Source: DATLNF01 sp046590575 (GTDB taxonomy: Bacteria > Actinomycetota > Actinomycetes > BP-191). Taken from it: a stretch of 21,052 nucleotides of DNA. The position numbers and the translations under genes are program-made. Positions 1-6,582 of this stretch are shown here, piece after piece. The notes under the pieces were generated by a model that searched no databases, had not been told where the DNA came from, and saw only the letters and a program-made list of their open reading frames with translations. The stretch lies in assembly GCA_046590575.1 (NCBI GenBank), contig JBKJUS010000104.1, positions 1 through 21,052 of the forward strand, given 5' to 3'. Position 1 is the stretch's first letter, and the number at the start of each line of letters is the position of its first letter.

Positions 1-505
1 CCTGGCAGCCGGCCTCGACGGCAGCCGCTGTCGGGTCCATGAGGATCGCGAGGTCGGCGTCGAGCCAGTCGCGATGCCGGGCGGCGAGCCGACGAAGCCC
101 GTTGCGCTCGGCCTCGACCTCCTCGTTGTCGTAGAAGACATAGGTGAGGTCATGCCTCGGCTCGGCGATCGTCGACGCCAGCCGGAGCATCACGGCGAGG
201 CCACCCTTCATGTCGGTGGAGCCGCAGCCGTAGAGTCGCGCGCCGTCGACGCGCGACGGAAGGTTGCCGGCCACCGGCACGGTGTCGAGGTGCCCACCCA
301 GCAGCACTCGGCGACCGCGACCGAGCGCAGTACGCGCCACCACGGCATCACCATCGCGTGTCACCGCGAGGTGCGGCAGTCCGACCAGCGCCTCCTCGAC
401 GAGGTCGCACAGCGGGCCCTCGCGACCGCTGACCGACGACGTGTCGACGAGCACCGCAAGGAGCTCCTCACCGGGCAGAGCAAGGTCGAGCGAGGAAGCC
501 TTCAC
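1..505 (-). CDS. dapE: Succinyl-diaminopimelate desuccinylase DapE (3' end outside window)
   Basis: This is an M20-family zinc metallopeptidase of the succinylase branch of the diaminopimelate/lysine pathway. It removes the succinyl group from N-succinyl-LL-diaminopimelate in the cytoplasm. I translated the minus strand by hand. The first 168 residues are open and contain GHLDTVP (metal-binding His and catalytic Asp), GCGSTDMKGG (bridging Asp region) and DNEEVEA (catalytic Glu followed by a metal-binding Glu), all classic for M20 enzymes. The start is a GTG at 505-503 that overlaps the dapD stop codon (GTGA), so it is translationally coupled to dapD. The C-terminal half, including the dimerisation (lid) domain and the last metal ligand, lies beyond position 1. 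The product assignment is firm because of the motifs and the dapC-dapD-dapE order. Confidence 0.93.
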   Translation of the reverse strand, partial: MKASSLDLALPGEELLAVLVDTSSVSGREGPLCDLVEEALVGLPHLAVTRDGDAVVARTALGRGRRVLLGGHLDTVPVAGNLPSRVDGARLYGCGSTDMKGGLAVMLRLASTIAEPRHDLTYVFYDNEEVEAERNGLRRLAARHRDWLDADLAILMDPTAAAVEAGCQ

Positions 506-1311
506 GTGGCGACGCCGTGCTCGCGTAGCAGGTCGTTGAGCGCGAGCTTGTCGTGCTCAGTGCCCTCGAGGCGACGGAGCACCAGCAGGCATGGCATCCC
601 GAAATCGCCGCCGGGGAAGGACTTGACCCGGGACGAGCCGACGCACACTCCGCGCTCCGGCGCCTCACCGCGCGGCAGCTCGTCGCCGGACTCGGCGTCG
701 AAGACGCGAGTGGACGCGGTGAGGATGCAGCCGGCGCCGAGCTTGGCGCCGCGTCGTACCCGCGCACCGTCGACGATCATCGAGCGCGATCCGACGAAGG
801 CGTCGTCCTCGATCACCACGGGTACGGCGTTGGGCGGCTCGAGCACCCCACCGATGCCGACCCCGCCGGACAGGTGCACCCGCTTGCCGATCTGCGCGCA
901 CGACCCGACCGTCGCCCAGGTGTCGACCATCGTGCCCTCGTCGACGTAACCGCCGATGTTGATGAAGGAAGGCATCAGGATGGTGCCCGGTGCGAGGTAG
1001 CTGCCCCACCGCGCGATCGCGCCCGGCACGACCCGCACGCCTTCAAGCCTGGTTTTCAGCGGCATGCGGTCCTGGTAGCGAAACGGCCCGGCCTCGCTCG
1101 GCGCCATCTCCAGCACCTTGAATGACAGCAGGATCGCGTGTTTGACCCACTCGTGCACGACGACGTCGTTGGTCTGCGCGTCGATCTCCGCGACGCGCAC
1201 CTCACCGGCGTCGAGCGCGTCGATGACCTTGGTGACGATGATGCGCGCATCGGCGTCGGACGGCGACAGCTCGGCCCGTCGCTCCCACAGCTCGCTGATC
1301 GCGGTCTTCAC
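502..1311 (-). CDS. dapD: Tetrahydrodipicolinate N-succinyltransferase DapD, proteobacterial-type
   Basis: This enzyme transfers succinyl from succinyl-CoA to tetrahydrodipicolinate and feeds the DapC aminotransferase encoded just upstream. It has 269 residues. The N-terminal helical part (about 1-95) contains VKHAILLSFKV. A left-handed beta-helix follows, built from hexapeptide repeats (about 97-190) with YVDEGTMVDTWATVGSCAQIG and the string HLSGGVGIGGVLEP. These segments closely match the E. coli-type DapD (about 274 residues). They do not look like the longer mycobacterial-type DapD of about 317 residues, which is unusual in an actinobacterium. The start is GTG at 1311-1309, overlapping the dapC stop as GTGA; the stop overlaps the dapE start in the same way. 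It sits inside the fdxA-dapC-dapD-dapE operon. Confidence 0.95.
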   Translation of the reverse strand: MKTAISELWERRAELSPSDADARIIVTKVIDALDAGEVRVAEIDAQTNDVVVHEWVKHAILLSFKVLEMAPSEAGPFRYQDRMPLKTRLEGVRVVPGAIARWGSYLAPGTILMPSFINIGGYVDEGTMVDTWATVGSCAQIGKRVHLSGGVGIGGVLEPPNAVPVVIEDDAFVGSRSMIVDGARVRRGAKLGAGCILTASTRVFDAESGDELPRGEAPERGVCVGSSRVKSFPGGDFGMPCLLVLRRLEGTEHDKLALNDLLREHGVAT

Positions 1312-2423
1312 AAACCCTCCTCCAGGCGACGCGCGGCAGCCGCCACGCGCTCATCAGTCGCGGTCAGCGCAATGCGCACATGCCGCGCCCCCGCAGCACC
1401 ATAGAACTCCCCCGGTGCGACCAGGATGCCGCGCGCCGCCAGCGCCTGGACCAGCGCCCAGCAGTCGGCGTACGCCGGGTGCGACGCCCACAAATAGAGC
1501 CCGCCCTCGGAGTGCTCGACCACGAGCCCAGCCTTCTCGACGGCGGGACGCAGAACGTCGCGACGCGCAGCGTAGACACCACGCTGGGCGTCGACGTGCT
1601 CGTCGTCGTCGAGAGCCGCGACCATCGCCGCCTGCACTGGCGCGGGGACGAGGAAACCGGCGTGCCGGCGTACGGCGAGCAGCTGCGCGACCAGGTTCGC
1701 GTCACCGGCGACAAAGCCGGCCCGCAGGCCCGCTGCGTTGGACCGCTTCGACAGCGAATGCACAGCGAGCACTCCCGCTGTCCCATCGACGGCCAGCGCG
1801 GAGGTGAAGGGTGCATCCCAGGCGAGCTCGCTATAGCACTCGTCGCTGGCCAGCAGCACCCCGCGCCGACGAGCCCAGGACACGAGCGCGGCGACGTGTG
1901 CCCGGGGAGCGACCCGGCCGTGCGGGTTAGCCGGGTAGTTGGCCCACACCAGGTCCCCGTCGCCGGCCAGCGAGTCGAGGGCGTCGAGGTCGAGCAGGCC
2001 GTCGTCCATCGGTACGGGCACCGGCTCGCAGCCGGCCAGCCGAGCACCCACGTCGTACGTCGGATAGGCCAGCGCGGGGAAGAGCACCCGACCGCGCAGC
2101 CCCACGAGAAAGGGCAGGAGCGCGATGAGCTCCTTGGAGCCGATGGTTGGGAGGACCTGCTCCGGCGGGCATTCGACGGACAGGCGCCGGCGCATCCAGG
2201 CCGACGCGGCCGAGCGTAGAGAAGGCGTGCCGGCGGCGTACGGATAGCCGGGTGCGTCAGCGGCCGCGGAAAGCGCCGCGGTGACAATGCCCGTGGTGGG
2301 GTCGACCGGCGTGCCGATCGAGAGGTCGGCGATGCCGTCCGGGTGCTCCCGCGCGGTCTGCGCGTAAGGCGCCAACCGGTCCCAGGGGAAGTCGGGCAAC
2401 GCGTGGCCGACCGCGGGGCTCAC
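1308..2423 (-). CDS. dapC: N-succinyldiaminopimelate aminotransferase DapC
   Basis: This is a class I/II PLP-dependent aminotransferase of 371 residues, acting in the cytoplasm to convert N-succinyl-2-amino-6-ketopimelate to succinyl-diaminopimelate with glutamate as donor. Visible fold-type I marks include the aromatic stacking/cofactor segment GYPYAAGTPSLR (about 59-70), the conserved NPHG (about 166-169), ASDECYSEL (about 192-200) with the Asp that binds the pyridine nitrogen, and VHSLSKRSNAAGLR with the Schiff-base lysine K226. The start is GTG at 2423-2421, 12 nt downstream of the fdxA stop, so the two genes are almost certainly cotranscribed. An fdxA-dapC pairing is well known in actinobacteria. 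The 3' end overlaps dapD by 4 nt. The substrate is inferred from context; the aminotransferase fold is certain. Confidence 0.93.
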   Translation of the reverse strand: MSPAVGHALPDFPWDRLAPYAQTAREHPDGIADLSIGTPVDPTTGIVTAALSAAADAPGYPYAAGTPSLRSAASAWMRRRLSVECPPEQVLPTIGSKELIALLPFLVGLRGRVLFPALAYPTYDVGARLAGCEPVPVPMDDGLLDLDALDSLAGDGDLVWANYPANPHGRVAPRAHVAALVSWARRRGVLLASDECYSELAWDAPFTSALAVDGTAGVLAVHSLSKRSNAAGLRAGFVAGDANLVAQLLAVRRHAGFLVPAPVQAAMVAALDDDEHVDAQRGVYAARRDVLRPAVEKAGLVVEHSEGGLYLWASHPAYADCWALVQALAARGILVAPGEFYGAAGARHVRIALTATDERVAAAARRLEEGL

Positions 2424-2435
2424 GCGGTGCGGGGC

Positions 2436-2747
2436 TTACTCAGGGAGAGCGGCGACAACAGGCCCGTCGAAGGCTTGCGGGCCGATCTTGGAGGCACCGC
2501 CAGGCGAGCCGAGGTCGTTGAAGAAGTCCTTGTTGTCCTTGGTGAACTGCTTCCACGTCGCTGGCACATCGTCCTCGTAAAAGATCGCCTCGACCGGGCA
2601 GACCGGCTCGCACGCACCGCAGTCGACGCACTCGTCCGGGTGGATGTAGAGCGAGCGCACGCCCTCGTAGATGCAGTCGACAGGGCACTCCTCGATGCAG
2701 GCCTTGTCCTTCACGTCGACGCAAGGCTCGGCGATGGTGTAGGTCAC
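2436..2747 (-). CDS. fdxA: 7Fe ferredoxin FdxA (3Fe-4S/4Fe-4S)
   Basis: This is a small cytoplasmic electron carrier of 103 residues. The cysteine pattern is that of 7Fe ferredoxins. By analogy with Azotobacter FdI, C9, C17 and C50 would hold the 3Fe-4S cluster and C21, C40, C43 and C46 the 4Fe-4S cluster; C25 would be free. The open frame extends upstream to 2810, but I chose GTG 2747-2745 for two reasons. It has a very strong ribosome binding site (AGGAGG about 9 nt upstream), and family members begin exactly at (V/M)TYTIAEPC. The residues in front of this start are a read-through of the promoter region. It is the first gene of the dap operon. The electron partners are not identifiable from this sequence. 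Confidence 0.95.
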   Translation of the reverse strand: MTYTIAEPCVDVKDKACIEECPVDCIYEGVRSLYIHPDECVDCGACEPVCPVEAIFYEDDVPATWKQFTKDNKDFFNDLGSPGGASKIGPQAFDGPVVAALPE

Positions 2748-2784
2748 GTGAAGCTCCTCCTCGAGGATGACTGTCCAAGGGTGC

Positions 2785-2798
2785 GCGCACCGGTGCGC
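2785..2798. promoter_or_regulatory. 14-bp perfect palindrome at the fdxA transcription start
   Basis: GCGCACCGGTGCGC is a perfect 14-bp palindrome between the candidate -10 element and the fdxA ribosome binding site. Its position over the predicted transcription start fits a repressor operator for the fdxA-dap operon. Short GC palindromes do arise by chance in DNA this GC-rich, so the function is unproven. Confidence 0.35.
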
Positions 2799-2802
2799 AA
2801 CT

Positions 2803-2832
2803 AGTATCACAGGCGGACGCGAGGGGCGTCAC
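2803..2832 (-). promoter_or_regulatory. Candidate promoter for fdxA-dapC-dapD-dapE
   Basis: On the minus strand a -35-like GTGACG (2832-2827) is separated by 18 bp from a -10-like GATACT (2808-2803). This would place transcription start near 2796, about 50 nt upstream of the fdxA GTG. The match to vegetative actinobacterial promoters is reasonable but is a visual call only. Confidence 0.45.
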
Positions 2833-2857
2833 TTCGGCACGACTATCGGCGCAGGAC

Positions 2858-3130
2858 GTGATCACGATCACCAGCAGTGAGGGCGCGTCCGGGCCGTACA
2901 CGGTGCGCATCAGCCCCGCCGACGTCGGGCAGCGAGTCTCGCTTCGGCGGGTGCTCGACGACGGCCGCGAGGGCCTGGGCGACGTCCTCGGCGATCTGGT
3001 GTCCTGGGCCGGAGGGATGCTCGTCGTCCGCACGCGCGACGGCAGCGAAACCCACGTCGCGGAGCGACACCTGCTGGCCGGCCGGCTCATCCCGCCTGCC
3101 CCCGCACGGCGTACGACGGGTGTGTCGTGA
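2858..3130 (+). CDS. Small protein resembling the N-terminal domain of actinobacterial GNAT proteins
   Basis: This 90-residue protein contains YTVRISPADVGQRVSLRR followed by LGDVLGDLVSWAGGMLVVRTRDGSETHV and a basic, proline-rich tail. The pattern resembles the small beta-barrel (SH3-like) domain found at the N terminus of a group of actinobacterial GNAT acetyltransferases. Here the frame stops after that domain and no acetyltransferase part follows. The start given is GTG 2858, with only a weak, very close AGGA upstream. A later in-frame GTG (about 2900, at VRISPADV) is possible. The gene is divergent from fdxA. Its stop overlaps the next start as GTGA, so it is translationally coupled to the SirB1-like gene. 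It may be a relic or a stand-alone adaptor. Confidence 0.7.
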   Translation: MITITSSEGASGPYTVRISPADVGQRVSLRRVLDDGREGLGDVLGDLVSWAGGMLVVRTRDGSETHVAERHLLAGRLIPPAPARRTTGVS

Positions 3131-3951
3131 CGGCCGACTCGCGACAGCGCTTCGCGGAAGCGGTCCGGGCCGACCAGGTCGACCTCGCCCAGGCTTGTCT
3201 GCTCATCGGCGCGGAGGTCCGACCTGATCTCGATGTCTCCGACGGCCTGGCCCACCTCGACCGGCTCGCCGCTGAAGCTCTGAGCCATGTCGCCGCCGGA
3301 GCTCCGGCGTACGACGCCGCCGTCGGGCTGCGCACCGCCCTGGGTGACGGCGCCGGGTTTCGGGGCTACGGCGACGACTACGGCGACCTGCGTGCCTCGT
3401 TGCTGCACGAGGTGCTGCGGCGTCGCCGCGGTCTGCCGATCCTGCTCTCCGTGGTCTACATGGAGGTCGGCCGGCGGCTCGGCGTACCGGTCCACGGCAT
3501 CGGGCTCCCAGGGCACTTCCTGGTCGGCGTACCAGGCACGGCGATGCCGGTGCTCCTCGACCCGTTCTACGGCGGACGGCTGACCACGGAGGCCGAGCTC
3601 AGCGCCCGGGTGGAGGACATCCTCGGCACCACCGACGAGCTCACCACAGAGTCGCTGCAGCCGTGGGCACCGCTCGACATCCTGACTCGCATCCTCGGCA
3701 ACATCCGCGCCTCCTCGACCAGCAACGATGCGCTGCGCACTCGGCTCTGGGCGGTCGAACTGTCCTTGCTCATCCCGCACCACGCGGCCTCGCTGCGCCG
3801 AGAGCGCGGCGAGCTGCTCGCGCGTCTCGGCGACTACGACGGCGCCGCGCGCGAGCTCGAGGACTACGCGTCGATGATCTCGCCGCTCGACCCCGCTGCC
3901 GCCGAGCTCTCACTCCGACAGGCCCGGCTGGTCCGCAGCCGCCTGTCGTGA
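3127..3951 (+). CDS. SirB1-family transglutaminase-like protein with C-terminal TPR-like region
   Basis: The protein has 274 residues. The central segment LRASLLHEVLRRRRGLPILLSVVYMEVGRRLGVPVHGIGLPGHFLVGV (about 88-135), followed by LLDPFYGG (about 143-150), is diagnostic for the SirB1/transglutaminase-core-2 family. H130 is the conserved histidine of that fold. No obvious catalytic cysteine is present in this core, as is usual for the family, so peptidase or transglutaminase activity should not be assumed. The last third, with repeated Leu-Ala-Arg helices and an LGDYDGAARELEDYASM unit, looks like tetratricopeptide repeats. No signal peptide is visible, so it is probably cytoplasmic. The start is GTG 3127, overlapping the previous stop. 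The next gene also starts by GTGA overlap. The biological role of this family is unknown. Confidence 0.88.
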   Translation: MTADSRQRFAEAVRADQVDLAQACLLIGAEVRPDLDVSDGLAHLDRLAAEALSHVAAGAPAYDAAVGLRTALGDGAGFRGYGDDYGDLRASLLHEVLRRRRGLPILLSVVYMEVGRRLGVPVHGIGLPGHFLVGVPGTAMPVLLDPFYGGRLTTEAELSARVEDILGTTDELTTESLQPWAPLDILTRILGNIRASSTSNDALRTRLWAVELSLLIPHHAASLRRERGELLARLGDYDGAARELEDYASMISPLDPAAAELSLRQARLVRSRLS

Positions 3952-4613
3952 CGATCCGGTTGCGCGACCCCAGCGGGGCGATGCGCAACCTGGCTGTCGG
4001 CGGACGACGCCCGTTCGTGATCGGCGTCGCGACGATCGACGACGTGGCCACGACACTGCGCCGCGTCGTCCATGCCGACCTCCTGCGCCGGGTCGCCGAG
4101 CGCCACCGCGCAGTGGTCACCGTTGTGCCGACCGGGCCCGTGCACGTCGACGCGACCTACCTCACGTCGTACAACTGCCGTCCGTTCGGTGAAGGCGCAC
4201 CCGACATCGTGGTCGGCGTGGACGTGGCGCCGCCCGATGACGGAGCACCGCTGGACCTCGCGGCCGACCCTCTCGTCCTACGACTGGCCATGTTGCGACG
4301 CGACAGCAGCATCACGGCGGCCGGGGTGGAGCTGTCCCGCTGGCGGCATTCGGTGGCGTCATGGTCCGAGTCGCCCTCCCTGCAGCTCAGCGCAGAGCAC
4401 GTCATTCGTTGCCACGCAGCGCTCGACGACGACCTCGAGGTACAGACGGTGCTCGCCGTGCTGCGTGAGGTCGAGGTCCATCCGGGGCTGGCTGCCGGAT
4501 CGCGATTCGAGACCTTCGCGCATCTGGACACCCTGGTCGGGCTCGACCTGACGAGCGAGGTCGGTCAAGTGCCGCTCTGGGCGCCCCAGGGCGGCAGCGA
4601 GGCGTCGACCTGA
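3948..4613 (+). CDS. Degenerate cysteinyl-tRNA synthetase/MshC-like protein
   Basis: The protein has 221 residues and starts at GTG 3948, overlapping the previous stop (GTGA). The beginning (IRLRDPSGAMRNL, then GVATIDDV and HADLLRRVAERHRAVVTVV) aligns by eye with the start of CysS and MshC (LRLYDTATGEVR, CGATVQG, FDVLRRWL, YEVTFVRN). The HIGH signature and the zinc-binding Cys are replaced or missing. The sequence then jumps to a part like the helical C-terminal half of those enzymes: LVLRLAMLR, ELSRWRHSVASW, ALDDDLEVQTVLAVL and FETFAHLDTLVGLDL. No KMSKS loop is present. It therefore looks like a shortened, non-catalytic paralogue. Homology is my reading of remembered family sequences. Its last 49 nt overlap the 3' end of pyk on the other strand. 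Confidence 0.72.
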   Translation: MTIRLRDPSGAMRNLAVGGRRPFVIGVATIDDVATTLRRVVHADLLRRVAERHRAVVTVVPTGPVHVDATYLTSYNCRPFGEGAPDIVVGVDVAPPDDGAPLDLAADPLVLRLAMLRRDSSITAAGVELSRWRHSVASWSESPSLQLSAEHVIRCHAALDDDLEVQTVLAVLREVEVHPGLAAGSRFETFAHLDTLVGLDLTSEVGQVPLWAPQGGSEAST

Positions 4614-6007
4614 TGCACAAGCATCCGGTTGGTACCGCCCACCTGACCCGGCGCGCCGGCCACCACGATGATCGTGTCGCCGTCGCGCGCAAGCCCCGAC
4701 GTGAGCGCTTTGTCGTTGGCCTGCGCCATCAGCGCCAACGAGTCGTCCACCGGTGGCACGACGTCACCCCGTACGCCGTGGTGGAGTGCGACCAGCCGAG
4801 CAGTCGACTCCGCCGGGGAGAGCGCGAGGATCGGCACGCCCGGGCGGAAGGAGGACACCAGCCTCGACGAGGAGCCGGTCTGGGTGTGCACGACGACGGC
4901 GACTGCGCCGAGGTCCTTCACCACCTGCACGACGGACCGGGCCACCGCCCGCGCTGGTGTGATCACCCCGTGCGGTGGCTCCACGCGCGCTTCGAGCTCC
5001 GGTGCGGCCTCAGCGCTCTCGACGATGCGGCACATCCAGCGCACCACCTCCGCCGGGTCGACGCCGACCGCCGTCTCGGCGGAGAGCATCACGGCCGACG
5101 TGCCGTCGAAGACCGCGTTGGCGACGTCGGAGGCCTCCGCGCGGGTCGGCCGCACCTCCGACACCATCGACTCGAGCATCTCGGTGGCCGTGATCACCGG
5201 AATCGCGTGCGCATTGGCGGCGGCGATGATCCGCTTCTGCAGCACCGGCACCTGTTCGGGGCCCATCTCCACTCCCAAGTCTCCCCGCGCCACCATGACG
5301 GCGTCACTCACGGAGAGGATCTCCTCCAGCCGGTCGATCGCCTCCGGCCGCTCCAGCTTGGCCACCACCAACGTGCTGGCCCCGAGCGACGCGATCGCAT
5401 CACGTAGCCGCCGTACGTCGTCAGCGGCCCGCACGAACGAGAGAGCGACGTAGTCGACGCCGGCCTCGACCATGGCGGACAGGTCGTCAAGGTCCTTGAC
5501 AGTGGGGCTCTGCGCGGTCACTGCGGCGCCGGGCAGGTTGACCCCCTTCTTGCTGCGCAGCAAACCTCCATGAACGACCTCGCAGACCACCTCGGAACCG
5601 GCAACCTCCACGACGCAGAGCTCTAGCATCCCGTCGGCGAGCAACACCCGGTCGCCACTGCGGACATCGGCGGCCAGGTTGCGGTAGGTCACCGGGATGA
5701 CCCCCGGCTCGGCGGTCTCCGCCCCGGCGCGCAGCCGCACCTGCGCACCAGCAGTCAGCTCGATCCCCGCCTCGTCGACAGTGCCGACCCGCATCTTCGG
5801 ACCCTGCAGATCGGCGAGGACCGCCACCCGACGACCCACCTCAGCAGCGACCTCCCGGACAAGTGCCACCTCCGCGAGGTGACCCTGACGGGTGCCATGT
5901 GAGCAGTTGATCCGCACGACGTCGACGCCGGCGCACAGCATCTCGACCAACACGGGGCGCGGTGTGCTGGCCGGACCGAGCGTCGCGACGATCTTCGTCT
6001 TGGGCAC
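4565..6007 (-). CDS. pyk: Pyruvate kinase
   Basis: This 480-residue cytoplasmic enzyme converts phosphoenolpyruvate and ADP to pyruvate and ATP in the last step of glycolysis. Conserved elements in order are TKIVATLGP (4-12), VVRINCSHG (30-38), DLQGPKMR (66-73), KKGVNLPG (153-160), LSFVR (189-193), VVAKLERPE with the essential lysine K217, VMVARGDLGVE (237-247) and ATEMLESM (273-280; most enzymes have ATQMLESM). The C-terminal domain ends with VVAGAPGQVGGTNRMLVHQV. The start is GTG 6007-6005, only 7 nt after the flavin reductase stop, with no clear Shine-Dalgarno of its own, which suggests translational coupling. The 3' end overlaps the convergent CysS-like gene. It is the last gene of the chemosensory transcript, an odd place for a central-metabolism gene. 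Confidence 0.96.
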   Translation of the reverse strand: MPKTKIVATLGPASTPRPVLVEMLCAGVDVVRINCSHGTRQGHLAEVALVREVAAEVGRRVAVLADLQGPKMRVGTVDEAGIELTAGAQVRLRAGAETAEPGVIPVTYRNLAADVRSGDRVLLADGMLELCVVEVAGSEVVCEVVHGGLLRSKKGVNLPGAAVTAQSPTVKDLDDLSAMVEAGVDYVALSFVRAADDVRRLRDAIASLGASTLVVAKLERPEAIDRLEEILSVSDAVMVARGDLGVEMGPEQVPVLQKRIIAAANAHAIPVITATEMLESMVSEVRPTRAEASDVANAVFDGTSAVMLSAETAVGVDPAEVVRWMCRIVESAEAAPELEARVEPPHGVITPARAVARSVVQVVKDLGAVAVVVHTQTGSSSRLVSSFRPGVPILALSPAESTARLVALHHGVRGDVVPPVDDSLALMAQANDKALTSGLARDGDTIIVVAGAPGQVGGTNRMLVHQVDASLPPWGAQSGT

Positions 6008-6014
6008 GGAGTGG

Positions 6015-6581
6015 TTATCTCACGCTTCCGTCTCCATCAGCGCGCCGATGCCGGAAGGAGCCAAAGGAGCCGGAAAAAAAGATCAGCGGAGCGTCGTCCG
6101 GCCGCAGCATCGTCAGCCCTACGACCTCCCCTATCACCAGGCTGTGGTCTCCAGCATCGTGGACGGCGTAGGTCGTGCACTCAAAGGTCGCGAGAGCGCG
6201 ATCAAGCAGGATCACGCCGGTCCGCTCCCCCAGCCGATAGGGATGCTCGGCAAACTGCGTGACGTCCTGCGGTCGGCCCCGGGAGGCAAACCATCGGGCC
6301 GCATCCTCCTGATCGGCAGCGAGGACGCTCACTCCGAAGACCTGAGCGTGTACGACGACGTCGTGGAAGCGTGAGGCGCGATCGACGCTGACCAGAGCGA
6401 GCACCGGGTCGAGGGAGACCGAGGTGAAAGAGTTGGCAGTCATGGCGTAGTGACCCTCGTCCGCGATGGTTGTCACCACTGTCACCCCTGTCGCGAACCG
6501 GCCGGCGACCGTGCGGAAAACCAGCGGGTCGACGAGCGGAGGATGGCGCTTCTCCGCACCTGACGCGACGTGACCGTCCAT
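6015..6581 (-). CDS. Flavin reductase-like (FMN-binding) protein
   Basis: This 188-residue protein belongs to the flavin reductase-like domain family (HpaC/NtaB type). Members use NAD(P)H to reduce FMN or FAD, usually for a partner monooxygenase. Visible family marks are FRTVAGRFATGVTVVTT near residues 24-40, the flavin-binding stretch YAMTANSFTSVSLDPVLALVSVDRASRFHDVV (about 46-77), FGVSVLAADQ and a C-terminal PLIFFSGSFGSF. The ATG at 6581 comes 1 nt after the stop of the REC-GAF gene, so the two are translationally coupled. No monooxygenase partner is encoded in the window. The neighbours suggest a redox role in the same signalling unit, but this is inference. A run of seven T residues in the coding strand (6080-6074) lies in the FF codons; the frame is intact. 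Confidence 0.9.
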   Translation of the reverse strand: MDGHVASGAEKRHPPLVDPLVFRTVAGRFATGVTVVTTIADEGHYAMTANSFTSVSLDPVLALVSVDRASRFHDVVVHAQVFGVSVLAADQEDAARWFASRGRPQDVTQFAEHPYRLGERTGVILLDRALATFECTTYAVHDAGDHSLVIGEVVGLTMLRPDDAPLIFFSGSFGSFRHRRADGDGSVR

Positions 6582-6582
6582 G

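Noticed and set aside
2748..2810. N-terminal extension of FdxA to position 2810
   Set aside because: The added 21 residues are unlike any ferredoxin and cover the promoter; GTG 2747 has a near-perfect Shine-Dalgarno.
2440..3783. A 447-residue minus-strand open frame across the fdxA promoter and the SirB1-like gene
   Set aside because: It runs through fdxA in another frame, crosses a promoter and is antisense to a recognisable family; no motif of its own.
6074..6080. Run of seven A (T in the coding strand) in the flavin reductase gene as a programmed frameshift site
   Set aside because: The frame is intact on both sides and no alternative product would be meaningful; it simply encodes consecutive Phe.
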